Shown here one piece after another: positions 52,812 through 61,866 of a DNA stretch of 64,000 nt. The notes below the pieces were generated by a model. It was not told the origin of the DNA, ran no database searches, and saw only the letters and a program-made list of their open reading frames with translations. The DNA lies in NCBI RefSeq assembly GCF_026162625.1, contig NZ_JAOTBD010000010.1:1-64000 (forward strand). The letters run 5' to 3'. The position numbers and the translations under genes were made by a program. How positions within the stretch are numbered: the stretch's first letter is position 1; each line of letters begins with the position of its first letter. This DNA comes from Paracoccus beibuensis (GTDB taxonomy: Bacteria > Pseudomonadota > Alphaproteobacteria > Rhodobacterales > Rhodobacteraceae).

Positions 52812-55800
52812 TCACGTCAGCCGCTCCAGCAGGTCGATCGCCGTCAACAGCCGTTCGTCATCGTCATCAAACTCTCGGCGCAGCAGCAGCCGGTGCCTGG
52901 AGGGACTCTCCAGGTCCAGCTTTCCTGCTGCCGCTTCGAACTCGGCCAGGTCCGCCCCCTTATGAAAGTCTAGTGCGATGCCATCTGGTCCCATGGTCAC
53001 CTTCTCGACCCCCAGCGTCCCTGCAAGGCTGCGCAGCACGGCGGCCTTCAACAGCATGGTCAGCGGCGGGGGCGGCGGGCCGAAGCGGTCGGCGATCTCG
53101 GCGTCCAGCGCCTCGACCTCTTCCGGCAGGGTGGCGCGCGCGAGGCGGTGATAGAGGTCGATCCGCGTCTCGGGTTCCGCAACGTGATCCTGCGGGATCA
53201 GGCCGGGCGCGCCGACGATCTGCGGCGCGGGGGGCGGGGTATCCTCGCCCCGCGCATGGCGGAGCGCTGCGGCAAGCATCTCCTGATAGAGACCCAGCCC
53301 CACACGCTCGACGTGGCCCGCCTGCCGGTCGCCCAGCAGGTCGCCGGCCCCGCGCCGGTCCAGGTCGGCCGCGCTGATCGCCATGCCCGCGCCCAGCCTG
53401 TCCAGGGCCTGCAGCGTACCAAGCCGCTTCAACGCGTCTTCCGACAGTTCCTCATCCTCGCGATTCAGCAGATAGCAATACGCCTGCACCGCGCCGCGTC
53501 CGACCCGCCCGCGCAACTGGTGCAGCTGCGCCAGCCCAAACAGCGCCGGGCGGATCACCAGCATCGTGTTCGCGCGCGACACGTCCAGCCCGCTTTCGAT
53601 GATGGCGGTGGCCAGCAGGATGTCACCGTCGCCTTGCGCGAAGGCGACCATGGTCGCGTCGATCTGCTTCGCCGGCAGCTCGCCATGGGCGATTCGCAGC
53701 GCGAAGTCCGGCAGCAGCTGGCGCAGGCGGTCCGCGACCGGCTCTATATCCTCGATCCGGGGAACGACGACGAAGCTCTGCCCGCCGCGGCGGCGCTCTC
53801 GTCGCAGGGCCTGGCGGAGGGTCGCGTCATCATCGCCGCCGATGAGCGTGCGGATCGGGCGGCGCCGTGCCGGCGGCGTCCGGATCACGCTGAGGTCCTG
53901 CAGACCGACCAGCGCCCCCTGAAGCGTTCGCGGGATGGGCGTCGCGGTCATCGACAGCACATGGCAGCCGGAGCCGAGGGCGCGCAGCTTCTGCTTCTGC
54001 GCCGTGCCGAACCGCTGCTCTTCGTCGATGACCAGCAGGCCCAGGTCCGCGAAGGCGACGCCCTTGCCGACGAGGGCATGGGTGCCGACCACGATGCGGA
54101 TCGAGCCGTCGGCAAGGCCTGCCTTCACCTCGGCCGCCGCTTTTCCGGTGACCAGCCGCGACAGGTGACCGACCTGGATGCCGAAGGGGGCGAAACGCTT
54201 GCGGAATGTCTCGACATGCTGCCGCGCCAGAACCGTGGTGGGCGCGGCGATCGCGACCTGCCGGCCTGCCAAGGCAGCGGCCGCAGCTGCGCGGAGCGCA
54301 ATTTCGGTCTTGCCGAAGCCGACGTCGCCCACGACCAGCCGGTCCATCGGATGGCCCGACGCCATGTCCCCAAGCGCCTCTCGCGTGGCCGCAAGTTGGT
54401 CAGGTGTGGCGGGGAAGGGAAAGCGGGCGACGAATCGTTCGAAGTCGCGCCCCGGCGGAACCAGCTTCGGCGCGCTGGCCTGCGATCGTTCACGCGCCAG
54501 CGCAACAAGCTGTTCCGCGAGCTGGTCCAGAGCCTTGCGGGTCGCGTCGCGCCGCTTGCGCCAGGCCGTGCCCCGGAGCCGGTCCAGCGTGACGCCCGCA
54601 TCGGCCGAGCCATAGCGCCAGATCCCGCCCGCCTCGTGCGCGGGGACCAGCAGGCGTTCGTCATTGGCAAAGACCAGCCGGATCGCCTCGTCGCCGTCCA
54701 GCGACTCGATCCCGTCCAGCCGCGCAAGCCCGTGATCCTCGTGCACAACGACATCGCCGATCTGTATCCCGGTGGCCTGGACCTGCCAGGGGGACTGGAA
54801 CACCGACAGGTCGTCGGGCTGCTGGGCGCGGCTGCCCAGAAGATCGGCGGCGGTGACGACCGCAAGATCGCCGGTGACGAAGCCGCGTCCCAGGTCGGCG
54901 ACCAGGAGGGCGCTGCCGCTTTCCCTCGCCTCCGACCAACTGGCGAGGGGCGCCGGCTCTGCCCCGCCGGCCTGGCGCAGCATCCGCTGCAGCCGCTTTC
55001 CTTCGGCAGGTGAATGCGCCGTGAAGAGCAGGCGCCGTTTGGCCCCGGCCTGATCGTCCAGAAAGCGCGAAAGGCGGTTTCGGGGCCGGCGTTCCGCGGC
55101 AAAGGCGGGCACGGGCTGCCCCTCCGGTTCGGGCAGCAGCGTTGCGCCATCCACCAGCGCCGCCCACGCGTCGCGGTCCAGATAAAGCGCGTCGGCCGCC
55201 AGTGGTTCGGCGCCCCCTTCGGCGGCGTCGGCCTGCGCCTCGGCGATGCGGTCCAGCAGGACGCGACCCGCAGCGGGGACCGAGGGCGCCATGGACAGAT
55301 GCGCGCCGGGCAGGTGGTCCGCGACCGTCGTCAGGCGGGGGTAGTGGCGGGGCAGGCGATGTTCGGCCCCTCGGTCGCGGGTCTCGACATCGGGGGGAAG
55401 TTCGGTCACCGGGAACAGGTCAAGGACCTCGACCTCGCTCAACGAGCGTTGCGTGACGGGATCGAAGCGGCGGATCGCCGTGACGCCCTGGTCCGACAGC
55501 TCGATCCGGCAGGGCAGCCTGTCGCCGCCGGGAAAGATCTCGACGGTGGTGCCGTGGAAGGCGACCTCTCCGGGTTCGTCGATGCGCTCGTCCTCCTCGT
55601 ATCCCGCGCCACTGCAGAAGTCCCGAAGCGCGGGCAGGTCGAGGGGCTGCCCGGCGCGGATGGGGAAGCTGCGGATGGCGGATTCGGGGGGCAGGCGTTG
55701 CAGCAGGCTCTGCACCGTCATGACGGCGACGGTGCCCGGTGCGGCATCCTTCATGCGGTGCAGGACGGCCATGCGCCGCCCCATCGCGGCCGGCGTGGGC

Positions 55801-55994
55801 GAGGCGCTGTCGAAGGGCAGGCAGTCCCAGGGCGGCAGGCACAGCACCTGCCGGTCGGGCAGAACGGCGGCCAGAAAACGCGCAAGCTCCTCGGCGCGCC
55901 GCTCTCCGTCGGTGACGTGCAGGGTGGGCGTGTCGGGATTAAGCCGGTCAAGCAGGCCAACGGCCTCGGCGGCGATCGGGTCGTGGTCGTCCAT
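52812..55994 (-). CDS. Mfd-type transcription-repair coupling helicase, short form
   Basis: 1060 residues against about 1150-1180 for alphaproteobacterial Mfd. The UvrB-like region holds VLCLPPWDCLPFDSASPTPA, and the RNA-polymerase-interacting domain starts near 430 (IQIGDVVVHEDHGLARLDGI). The translocase has Walker A GDVGFGKTEIALRAA near 553, DEEQRFG near 655, SMTATPIPRTLQ, and QLRGRVGRGAVQAYCYLLNR in motif VI. A D7-like C-terminus follows. ATG 55994 has GAGG 5 bases upstream. Either the genome's mfd or, as the length and divergent RID suggest, a second Mfd-like paralogue. Confidence 0.8.
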   Translation of the reverse strand: MDDHDPIAAEAVGLLDRLNPDTPTLHVTDGERRAEELARFLAAVLPDRQVLCLPPWDCLPFDSASPTPAAMGRRMAVLHRMKDAAPGTVAVMTVQSLLQRLPPESAIRSFPIRAGQPLDLPALRDFCSGAGYEEDERIDEPGEVAFHGTTVEIFPGGDRLPCRIELSDQGVTAIRRFDPVTQRSLSEVEVLDLFPVTELPPDVETRDRGAEHRLPRHYPRLTTVADHLPGAHLSMAPSVPAAGRVLLDRIAEAQADAAEGGAEPLAADALYLDRDAWAALVDGATLLPEPEGQPVPAFAAERRPRNRLSRFLDDQAGAKRRLLFTAHSPAEGKRLQRMLRQAGGAEPAPLASWSEARESGSALLVADLGRGFVTGDLAVVTAADLLGSRAQQPDDLSVFQSPWQVQATGIQIGDVVVHEDHGLARLDGIESLDGDEAIRLVFANDERLLVPAHEAGGIWRYGSADAGVTLDRLRGTAWRKRRDATRKALDQLAEQLVALARERSQASAPKLVPPGRDFERFVARFPFPATPDQLAATREALGDMASGHPMDRLVVGDVGFGKTEIALRAAAAAALAGRQVAIAAPTTVLARQHVETFRKRFAPFGIQVGHLSRLVTGKAAAEVKAGLADGSIRIVVGTHALVGKGVAFADLGLLVIDEEQRFGTAQKQKLRALGSGCHVLSMTATPIPRTLQGALVGLQDLSVIRTPPARRRPIRTLIGGDDDATLRQALRRERRRGGQSFVVVPRIEDIEPVADRLRQLLPDFALRIAHGELPAKQIDATMVAFAQGDGDILLATAIIESGLDVSRANTMLVIRPALFGLAQLHQLRGRVGRGAVQAYCYLLNREDEELSEDALKRLGTLQALDRLGAGMAISAADLDRRGAGDLLGDRQAGHVERVGLGLYQEMLAAALRHARGEDTPPPAPQIVGAPGLIPQDHVAEPETRIDLYHRLARATLPEEVEALDAEIADRFGPPPPPLTMLLKAAVLRSLAGTLGVEKVTMGPDGIALDFHKGADLAEFEAAAGKLDLESPSRHRLLLRREFDDDDERLLTAIDLLERLT

Positions 55995-56099
55995 GGATAC
56001 CTCTGGTCCGGGGCAGGCCAGGGCATCTGCCGACTGGGGCCTTTCGCCCAAAATTCCCCGGCCGCCGCTTTTGTTCCAGCGGCCCCGCCCGCAGGGGCG

Positions 56100-57107
56100 T
56101 CAGTCCGCAAGGACGCGCGGCGGCACCGTCAGGACGGCATGAACGGGCGTGCCGGGGGCGGGCAGGGGACCCGGCGGCCGTCGCGCCAGCAGCAGGGCGT
56201 GCCCTGCCCGCAGGTGCAGCAGGTCGCCCCGCACGTCCTCCAGCATGGCGGGCAGGACCGTGGCCCCCAGCAGCCCTTGCGGCGATGTCGTAGCGATCAG
56301 CACCGTGTCCGCGCCGATCCGCAGGCGCATTGTCCGCGGCAGTGACGCGGCCGGCAGCGACAGCGGCCCCGCAGGCGTGTCCAGCAGCGCAACGCCGCCG
56401 CAACAGTCGCGGAGCGTCGCGGCAAGGGTGACGCCCGGCGCGGCGTGGTCCAGAACCTCGGACGGGGTGCCCTGCGCGGTAACGCGGCCCCGGTCCAGCC
56501 GCACGACCGTGGTGGCCAGCCGCGCGATCTCCTCGGCCGAGTGGCTGACATAGAGGATGGGGATGCGCGTCTGGTCGCGCAGCCGCTCGAACCAGGGTAG
56601 GATCTCGGACTTGCGGGCCTGGTCCAGCGCGGCCAGAGGCTCGTCCAACAGCAGCAGGCGCGGGCGGGCCAGCAGCGCCCTGCCAAGCGCCACGCGCTGC
56701 GCCTCGCCCCCCGACAGAGCGGCCGGTCGACGGTTCAGCAGGGCGCCGAGGCCCAGAAGGTCAGCGACCTCGGCCAGCTCAGGTCCGCCGCCCCTCGCGA
56801 ACCACCGGCCATAGAGCAGGTTCTGCCGCACGTTCAGATGCGGGAACAGCCGCGCGTCCTGAAAGACATAGCCCGCCCGCCGGCGGTGGGGCGGCAGGTC
56901 GATGCCCGCCCGGCGGTCCAGAAGCACGGTGCTCCCGACCTCGATCCGCCCGGCATCCGGGGTCAGCAGCCCCGCCACGGCGTTCACCACCGTGGTCTTG
57001 CCCGCCCCCGACGGGCCAAAGAGCGCCGTCACCCCCGGCGGCGCCTGGAACGCGGCATTCAGGCGGAACACGCCCAAGCTGTGGGCAAGACTGACCGACA
57101 GGCTCAT
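56100..57107 (-). CDS. modC: Molybdate ABC transporter ATPase
   Basis: 335 residues. Walker A is in VTALFGPSGAGKTTVVNAVA, the Q-loop in AGYVFQDARLFPHLNV, the signature in ALSGGEAQRVALGRALLARP and Walker B in RLLLLDEPLAALD. A C-terminal molybdate-binding (TOBE/Mop) domain is visible from about 265 (LRIGADTVLIATTSPQGLLG). Start overlaps the modB stop (ATGA). Confidence 0.95.
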   Translation of the reverse strand: MSLSVSLAHSLGVFRLNAAFQAPPGVTALFGPSGAGKTTVVNAVAGLLTPDAGRIEVGSTVLLDRRAGIDLPPHRRRAGYVFQDARLFPHLNVRQNLLYGRWFARGGGPELAEVADLLGLGALLNRRPAALSGGEAQRVALGRALLARPRLLLLDEPLAALDQARKSEILPWFERLRDQTRIPILYVSHSAEEIARLATTVVRLDRGRVTAQGTPSEVLDHAAPGVTLAATLRDCCGGVALLDTPAGPLSLPAASLPRTMRLRIGADTVLIATTSPQGLLGATVLPAMLEDVRGDLLHLRAGHALLLARRPPGPLPAPGTPVHAVLTVPPRVLAD

Positions 57108-57799
57108 GCGCCGACCCGGCGGGCGGCGGCGCGGGCCAGCCATTCCGACAGCAGCAGCGCCGCAATCGACACGCCGATGGCGACCAGTACCAGCCGCCCG
57201 GCCTGCGCCTCGGCCCCCGGGATCTGCAACTGGGTGTAGATGGCCGAGGGCAGGGTCTGGGTCTGGCCGGGGATGTTCGACACGAAGGTGATCGTGGCCC
57301 CGAATTCGCCCATCGCCTTGGCAAAGGCCAGGACCGACCCGGCCAGCACGCCCGGCAGGATCAGCGGCAGCGTCACCGTCGCGAAGACCCAGGGACGGGA
57401 CGCGCCAAGCGTTGCCGCCGCCTGTTCAAGACGCGGGTCCACGGCCTCGATCGACAGGCGGATGGCGCGGACCATCAGCGGAAAGGCCATGACGGCGGCG
57501 GCCAGCGCCGCGCCGGTCCAGCGAAAGGCGAAGACGATCCCCAGCGGCTCCAGCCATTGCCCGATCAGCCCGCGCCGCCCGAAGGCCAAAAGCAGCAGGT
57601 ATCCGGTCACGACCGGCGGCAGGATCAGCGGCAGGTGGACCACCACGTTCAGCGCCTGCCGCCCCGGAAAGCGCCAGCGCGCCAGCGCATGCGCGGTCAG
57701 GATGCCAAGCGGCAGGCTGCAGAGGACCGCCCAGAACGACACCCGAAGGCTGAGCGCCACGGCCTGCCATTCGTCGGCGGACAGCCAGTCAGCGGGCAA
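57104..57799 (-). CDS. modB: Molybdate ABC transporter permease
   Basis: About 231 residues with five or six membrane segments. LPLILPPVVTGYLLLLAFGR and the EAA loop EAVDPRLEQAAATLGASRPW are typical of ModB, as is GEFGATITFVSNIPGQTQTL. No ATG lies at the expected N-terminus; TTG 57799 gives normal length and overlaps the modA end. The open frame runs on to 57853, but that part is antisense-like. Confidence 0.9.
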   Translation of the reverse strand: MPADWLSADEWQAVALSLRVSFWAVLCSLPLGILTAHALARWRFPGRQALNVVVHLPLILPPVVTGYLLLLAFGRRGLIGQWLEPLGIVFAFRWTGAALAAAVMAFPLMVRAIRLSIEAVDPRLEQAAATLGASRPWVFATVTLPLILPGVLAGSVLAFAKAMGEFGATITFVSNIPGQTQTLPSAIYTQLQIPGAEAQAGRLVLVAIGVSIAALLLSEWLARAAARRVGA

Positions 57800-58544
57800 G
57801 GGCGAAGCCCTGGTCGCGGAAGACCTGCTGCGCGGCAGGGTCCGACAGCGCATCGAGGAAGGCGCGGTCGGCGGGATCGGCCGCGCCGGTCAGCAGCGCC
57901 ACGGGGTAGGTGATCGGCGGGTGGCTGGCCGACGGGAAGCGGCCAACGACCGTCACCCCGGGATCAGCCGCCGCGTCGGTCGCATAGACTATGCCAAGCG
58001 GCGCCTCATCCGTCGCCACCAGCGCCAGCGCCGCGCGCACGTTGTCGGCCTGCGCCACGCGGTCGGCGACGCTGTCCCATAGCCCCAGGCTGGTCAGCGC
58101 CGCCTTGCCATATTGCCCCGCCGGCACTGAATCGACCAGCGCCATCGCCAGGCGCCCGTCGCCCAGCAGCTGCCGCAGGTCCAGCCCCGGGCCCACCTCG
58201 ACCGTCTGGCGGTCGGGGTTGCCCGAGACCAGCACCAGGTCGTTGCCCAAAAGGTCGGCGCGGGTGCCCGGCACGACCAGCCCCTCGGCCTCGACCACGT
58301 CCATCCACTGGGGCGAGGCCGACAGGAACACGTCGGCCGGCGCCCCTTCGGAAATCTGCCGCGCCAAGAGGTTCGACCCCGCAAAGACCAGCGTCACGTC
58401 GTGCCCCGTCCGGCTCTCGAAGTCTGCGGCGATCCGGTCCAGCGCCGTCTTCATCGAGGCGGCCGCGAAGACCGTGACCTCTTCGGCCAGCACCGGGCCG
58501 GCCAAGGTCAGCGTCGCGGCGGTGCAAAGGGCGGCAAGCTTCAT
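57789..58544 (-). CDS. modA: Molybdate-binding periplasmic protein
   Basis: 251 residues with a signal peptide ([20 protein letters not shown]). [20 protein letters not shown] contains the Ser residues that bind molybdate, and [20 protein letters not shown] and [20 protein letters not shown] are standard ModA motifs. First gene of modABC, divergent from rpmG. No clear ModE palindrome was found in the 198-base gap. Confidence 0.95.
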   Translation of the reverse strand: MKLAALCTAATLTLAGPVLAEEVTVFAAASMKTALDRIAADFESRTGHDVTLVFAGSNLLARQISEGAPADVFLSASPQWMDVVEAEGLVVPGTRADLLGNDLVLVSGNPDRQTVEVGPGLDLRQLLGDGRLAMALVDSVPAGQYGKAALTSLGLWDSVADRVAQADNVRAALALVATDEAPLGIVYATDAAADPGVTVVGRFPSASHPPITYPVALLTGAADPADRAFLDALSDPAAQQVFRDQGFALAR

Positions 58545-58742
58545 CGGCGCGGCTCCGTTTCGTTATGTCCGGGCGGAAACATCGTCTCGAAAGACGCCGC
58601 GGGCAAGTCCTTTCTGGCGCCCATGTTGACGAATTGGCCGCTTTGGAGGTTGACTCTGGTGTGGGTGCGTATAGAAGGCGGCACTCATACGAATTCCACG
58701 GGGTTTGCGGCGCGCGATTGCCCCGAAGCAGGAGCGATTACC

Positions 58743-58910
58743 ATGGCGAAGCCGACCACCATCAAGATCCGGCTGAACTCGACCGCCGGCACCGGCCACT
58801 TCTACGTGACCAAGAAGAACGCCCGCACGATGACGGAAAAGATGACCGTGAAGAAATACGACCCTGTCGTCCGTCAGCATGTCGACTACAAGGAAGGCAA
58901 GATCAAGTAA
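58743..58910 (+). CDS. rpmG: 50S ribosomal protein L33
   Basis: 55 residues: [20 protein letters not shown], then [20 protein letters not shown]. This is the cysteine-free, zinc-independent form of L33 (no CxxC). GGAG lies 8 bases before ATG. Monocistronic with its own terminator. Confidence 0.97.
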   Translation: MAKPTTIKIRLNSTAGTGHFYVTKKNARTMTEKMTVKKYDPVVRQHVDYKEGKIK

Positions 58911-58935
58911 GGTCTGCCCCAGCTTGTGCCTGCGA

Positions 58936-58972
58936 GGCCGCGTCCCGCCGAGGACGCGGCCTTTCGGTTTTT
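58936..58972 (+). terminator. Rho-independent terminator of rpmG
   Basis: GGCCGCGTCC and GGACGCGGCC form a perfect 10-bp stem with loop CGCCGA, followed by TTTCGGTTTTT, 25 bases past the stop. Confidence 0.9.
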
Positions 58973-59033
58973 CGGGGAACGAATCCGGCCCGAACGCGTT
59001 GCCAAGGCTGCGCCTTGACCACGGACAGTTCCC

Positions 59034-59867
59034 ATGACGATTTCCTCCCCTGTTGCCGCCTTGCCCCTGTGCCCGGTCAAGGCACTTCTGGCGCGCCCCG
59101 GCGGCGCTCTGGCCCTGCTGACGGGGTCCAGCGGCGGCTTTCCCCGGCGTCCCGGGGCGATGATGGCGCTCTGGCCTGATGGCGGGCGCGTCGGGCGGCT
59201 TGGTGCCGGCTGCATCGACGCCGACATCGCAACGCATCTGGATCGTCCCGGTCCGGTGACCCGGCTGGTTTATGGCCAGGGTGGGCCGGTGGACCTGCCG
59301 CTGCCCTGCGGCGGGCAGGTGCAGATCGCGCTGATCCACAGGCCGGACCCCGATTGGCTGGGCGCGATCTGGGACGACCGCATCCGTCGCCGCACGGGGG
59401 AATGGTGCCTCGATTTGCAGACGGGGACACTCTGCCGCGACAGTGCGGGGGGGCCGGGCAACTTCCACCTGCGCCTTCCGCCTCCGCCCGCGTTCCAGAT
59501 CCATGGCGAGGGCGACGAGGCGCAGGCGCTGACCGCGCTGGTGGCGGCGCTGGACCTGCCCTCCATCGGGGCCGAGGCGCAACCGGATGCCTTCAGCGCA
59601 GTGGTGACGCTGTTCCACGACCACGACCGGGAACTGCCCGCCTTGAAGCGCGCGCTGTCGTCCGAAGCCTTCTATATCGGAGCGCTGGGGTCCACACGGG
59701 CGCAGGCGGCGCGGCTGGCTTCTCTGACGGATGCCGGCATCCCACCCGAGGCGCTGTCGCGGCTTCGCGGTCCGATCGGCGTCACCGCACCCGCCCGCGA
59801 CCCGCGCCTGATCGCGGCCTCGGCCCTGACCGAGATCCTGGCCGCCTACGAGGCCGTCACCGGATGA
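59034..59867 (+). CDS. XdhC/CoxI family molybdenum-cofactor chaperone
   Basis: 277 residues. N-terminal XdhC/CoxI domain (ALALLTGSSGGFPRRPGAMM, RLGAGCIDADIATHL, the latter with the conserved Cys) and C-terminal Rossmann-like domain (FSAVVTLFHDHDRELPALKR, FYIGALGSTRAQAARLASL). XdhC proteins bind and protect Mo cofactor for insertion into xanthine-dehydrogenase-type enzymes. The structural genes are not in the window. Coupled (ATGA) to a MobA-like gene and close to modABC. Confidence 0.85.
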   Translation: MTISSPVAALPLCPVKALLARPGGALALLTGSSGGFPRRPGAMMALWPDGGRVGRLGAGCIDADIATHLDRPGPVTRLVYGQGGPVDLPLPCGGQVQIALIHRPDPDWLGAIWDDRIRRRTGEWCLDLQTGTLCRDSAGGPGNFHLRLPPPPAFQIHGEGDEAQALTALVAALDLPSIGAEAQPDAFSAVVTLFHDHDRELPALKRALSSEAFYIGALGSTRAQAARLASLTDAGIPPEALSRLRGPIGVTAPARDPRLIAASALTEILAAYEAVTG

Positions 59868-60400
59868 TCCGCACCGGCCTGCTGCTGGCGGCGGGCGCAT
59901 CGCGGCGTTTCGGGCCTGCCGACAAGCTGCTGGCCCTGGTGTACGGGCGGCCGCTGGTGCAGCATGCCGCCGATGCCATGCGCCGCGCACCGCTTGATCA
60001 CCGCATCGCCGTCATCGCCAACCCGGCGCTGCGGCCGCTGCTGACCGGGTTCCGGATCGTCGAGATCATCAGCAAGGAGCAGTCCGACAGCCTGCGCGCG
60101 GGCCTGGCCGAGGCAGGCCAGCCCGACCGGCTAGTTATCGCGCTTGGCGACATGCCTGATGTCACGCCGGATCTGCTGGCGCAGGTTCTGGATCGTACGA
60201 CCCACGAGAGCCCCGCCGCCAGCCACGACGGGCAGCGGCCGATGCCGCCGGCCTGTTTTCCCCGCGCCTGGTTGCCCCGGTTGGCGACCTCATGTGGTGA
60301 CCGGGGTGCCGCAGGGCTGCTGCGCGACCTGCCGGAACGTCGGCTCGTTCATGCCCCGGCGCTGCTTCGGGACGTCGATCTGCCGAACCAGATCGTCTGA
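59864..60400 (+). CDS. MobA-like nucleotidyltransferase (MocA type)
   Basis: 178 residues. TGLLLAAGASRRFGPADKLL is the NTP-binding GxG(A)SxRxG...K motif, and VIALGDMPDVTPDLLAQVLD carries the metal-binding Asp. Short MobA-like proteins of this type (MocA, NboR-associated) transfer CMP to Mo cofactor for xanthine-oxidase-family enzymes. Pairing with XdhC supports that role. Confidence 0.82.
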   Translation: MIRTGLLLAAGASRRFGPADKLLALVYGRPLVQHAADAMRRAPLDHRIAVIANPALRPLLTGFRIVEIISKEQSDSLRAGLAEAGQPDRLVIALGDMPDVTPDLLAQVLDRTTHESPAASHDGQRPMPPACFPRAWLPRLATSCGDRGAAGLLRDLPERRLVHAPALLRDVDLPNQIV

Positions 60401-60429
60401 CGTCGTCGGAGCGATCACCAGAAGCCGGG

Positions 60430-60475
60430 CGACGGCGGGGGGTGCGGGGGGACGCCCAGTCCCCCCGCCGTCGCG
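60430..60475. terminator. Bidirectional terminator hairpin
   Basis: GCGACGGCGGGGGG and CCCCCCGCCGTCGC form a perfect 14-bp stem with an 18-base loop between the convergent MobA-like and aminotransferase genes. No U-tract on either side. Confidence 0.7.
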
Positions 60476-60484
60476 GGACGCAAA

Positions 60485-61855
60485 TCAGCCCAGCACCTCG
60501 GCAATCGACTCGGCCGTGACCTCGACGATACGGTCGGCTTCGTCGCGCGTCAGGCACAGCGGCGGGGCGAAGCCCAGGATATCGCCCTGCGGCATGGCCC
60601 GGGCGATGACGCCGCGCTTCAGCATTGCCGCCACGACCTTTGCGCCCTTGCCCTCGGACGCGGCAAAGAAGCGCCGTGCATCGCGATCCGCGACCAGTTC
60701 CACCGCACAGAGCATTCCTTCTCCGCGCACTTCGCCCACATGGGCGTGGTCGCCCACCGCCGCCTGCATCCGGTCATTCAGATAGGCGCCGACGGTGCCC
60801 GCGTTCTCGACCAGGCCCATGCTGTCGATCAGCTTGAGGTTGGCGATCCCCGCCGCCGCGCCGATCGGATGGGCCGAATAGGTCCAGCCGTGGCCCAGGA
60901 CGCCGTTCTCGTCCGTGCCACGCTCCAGCACGTCCCACATCTTCTGACCGACGATCGACGCCGACAGCGGCGCATAGGCGCTGGTCAGGCCCTTCGCGCT
61001 GGTGATCAGGTCCGGCTTCATGCCGTAATGGTCAGAGCCGAACATCGTTCCAAGCCGCCCAAAGCCGGTCACGACCTCGTCGGCGATCAGCAGGATGTCA
61101 TGCGCCTCCAGCACCGCCTGGATGGCCTTCCAGTAACCGGCCGGGGGCGGGACGATGCCGCCCGTGCCCAGCACCGGCTCTCCGATGAAGGCGGCGATGG
61201 TGTCGGCGCCCTCGGCCTCGATCAGCGCCTCCAGCTTCTCGACGCAATAGCCGACGAAATCGCCCTCGGACATCGAGGCGTCGGGACGGCGGAAGTAATA
61301 GGGCGCCTCGGTGTGGATCACCTGGTCCAGCGGCAGGTCGAACTTCTTGTGGAACAGCTCTAGCCCGGTCAGCGACCCGGTCATCAAGCCAGATCCGTGA
61401 TATCCCCGCCAGCGGCTGATGATCTTCTTCTTCTTCGGACGGCCCAGGATGTTGTTGTAATACCAGACCAGCTTGATGTTCGTCTCGTTCGCGTCCGAGC
61501 CGCCGAGGCCGAAATAGACCCGCGCCATGCCCTCGGGCGCGCGGTCCATGACCATTTTGGCCAAGGTGATCGACGCCTCGGACCCGTGGCCCGCATAGGC
61601 GTGGTAATAGGACAGTTCGCGCGCCTGCGTGGCGATGGCTTCCGCGATCTCCTGCCGACCATAGCCGACGTTCACGCAGTAAAGTCCCGCAAAGCCGTCC
61701 AGCAGGCGATTGCCGTCGCGGTCCTGAATGTAGACTCCTTCACCCCCGGTGACGATGCGCTGCGGCGCCTCGCCCCGCGCAAATTGCGCCAGATGGGTCG
61801 AGGGGTGCATGAAGCTTTCGCGGTCCCATTTCGCCAGTTCGTCATTCGTCAGCAT
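60485..61855 (-). CDS. Class III omega-aminotransferase (putrescine/GABA/beta-alanine type)
   Basis: 456 residues. YVNVGYG-type N-terminal motif (GLYCVNVGYGRQEIAEAI), cofactor loop FGLGGSDANETNIKLVWYYN, ISRWRGYHGSGLMTGSLTGL, LLIADEVVTGFGRLGTMFGS with the pyridine-binding Asp, and DLITSAKGLTSAYAPLSASI with the Schiff-base Lys. It most resembles pyruvate-dependent SpuC/GabT-like enzymes. ATG 61855 has AGGAGAG 5 bases upstream. 11 bases after the aldehyde dehydrogenase gene, so product aldehyde would be oxidised by its neighbour. Confidence 0.87.
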   Translation of the reverse strand: MLTNDELAKWDRESFMHPSTHLAQFARGEAPQRIVTGGEGVYIQDRDGNRLLDGFAGLYCVNVGYGRQEIAEAIATQARELSYYHAYAGHGSEASITLAKMVMDRAPEGMARVYFGLGGSDANETNIKLVWYYNNILGRPKKKKIISRWRGYHGSGLMTGSLTGLELFHKKFDLPLDQVIHTEAPYYFRRPDASMSEGDFVGYCVEKLEALIEAEGADTIAAFIGEPVLGTGGIVPPPAGYWKAIQAVLEAHDILLIADEVVTGFGRLGTMFGSDHYGMKPDLITSAKGLTSAYAPLSASIVGQKMWDVLERGTDENGVLGHGWTYSAHPIGAAAGIANLKLIDSMGLVENAGTVGAYLNDRMQAAVGDHAHVGEVRGEGMLCAVELVADRDARRFFAASEGKGAKVVAAMLKRGVIARAMPQGDILGFAPPLCLTRDEADRIVEVTAESIAEVLG

Positions 61856-61866
61856 CGCATCTCTCC

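Noticed and set aside
58640-58680. TTGACT and TATAGA as the rpmG promoter
   Set aside because: The spacing is only 14 bases, too short for a normal sigma-70 promoter, though one element may be used with another partner.
58545-58742. Molybdenum-cofactor riboswitch or ModE palindrome upstream of modA
   Set aside because: No convincing paired structure or CGNTATAT-type dyad could be found.
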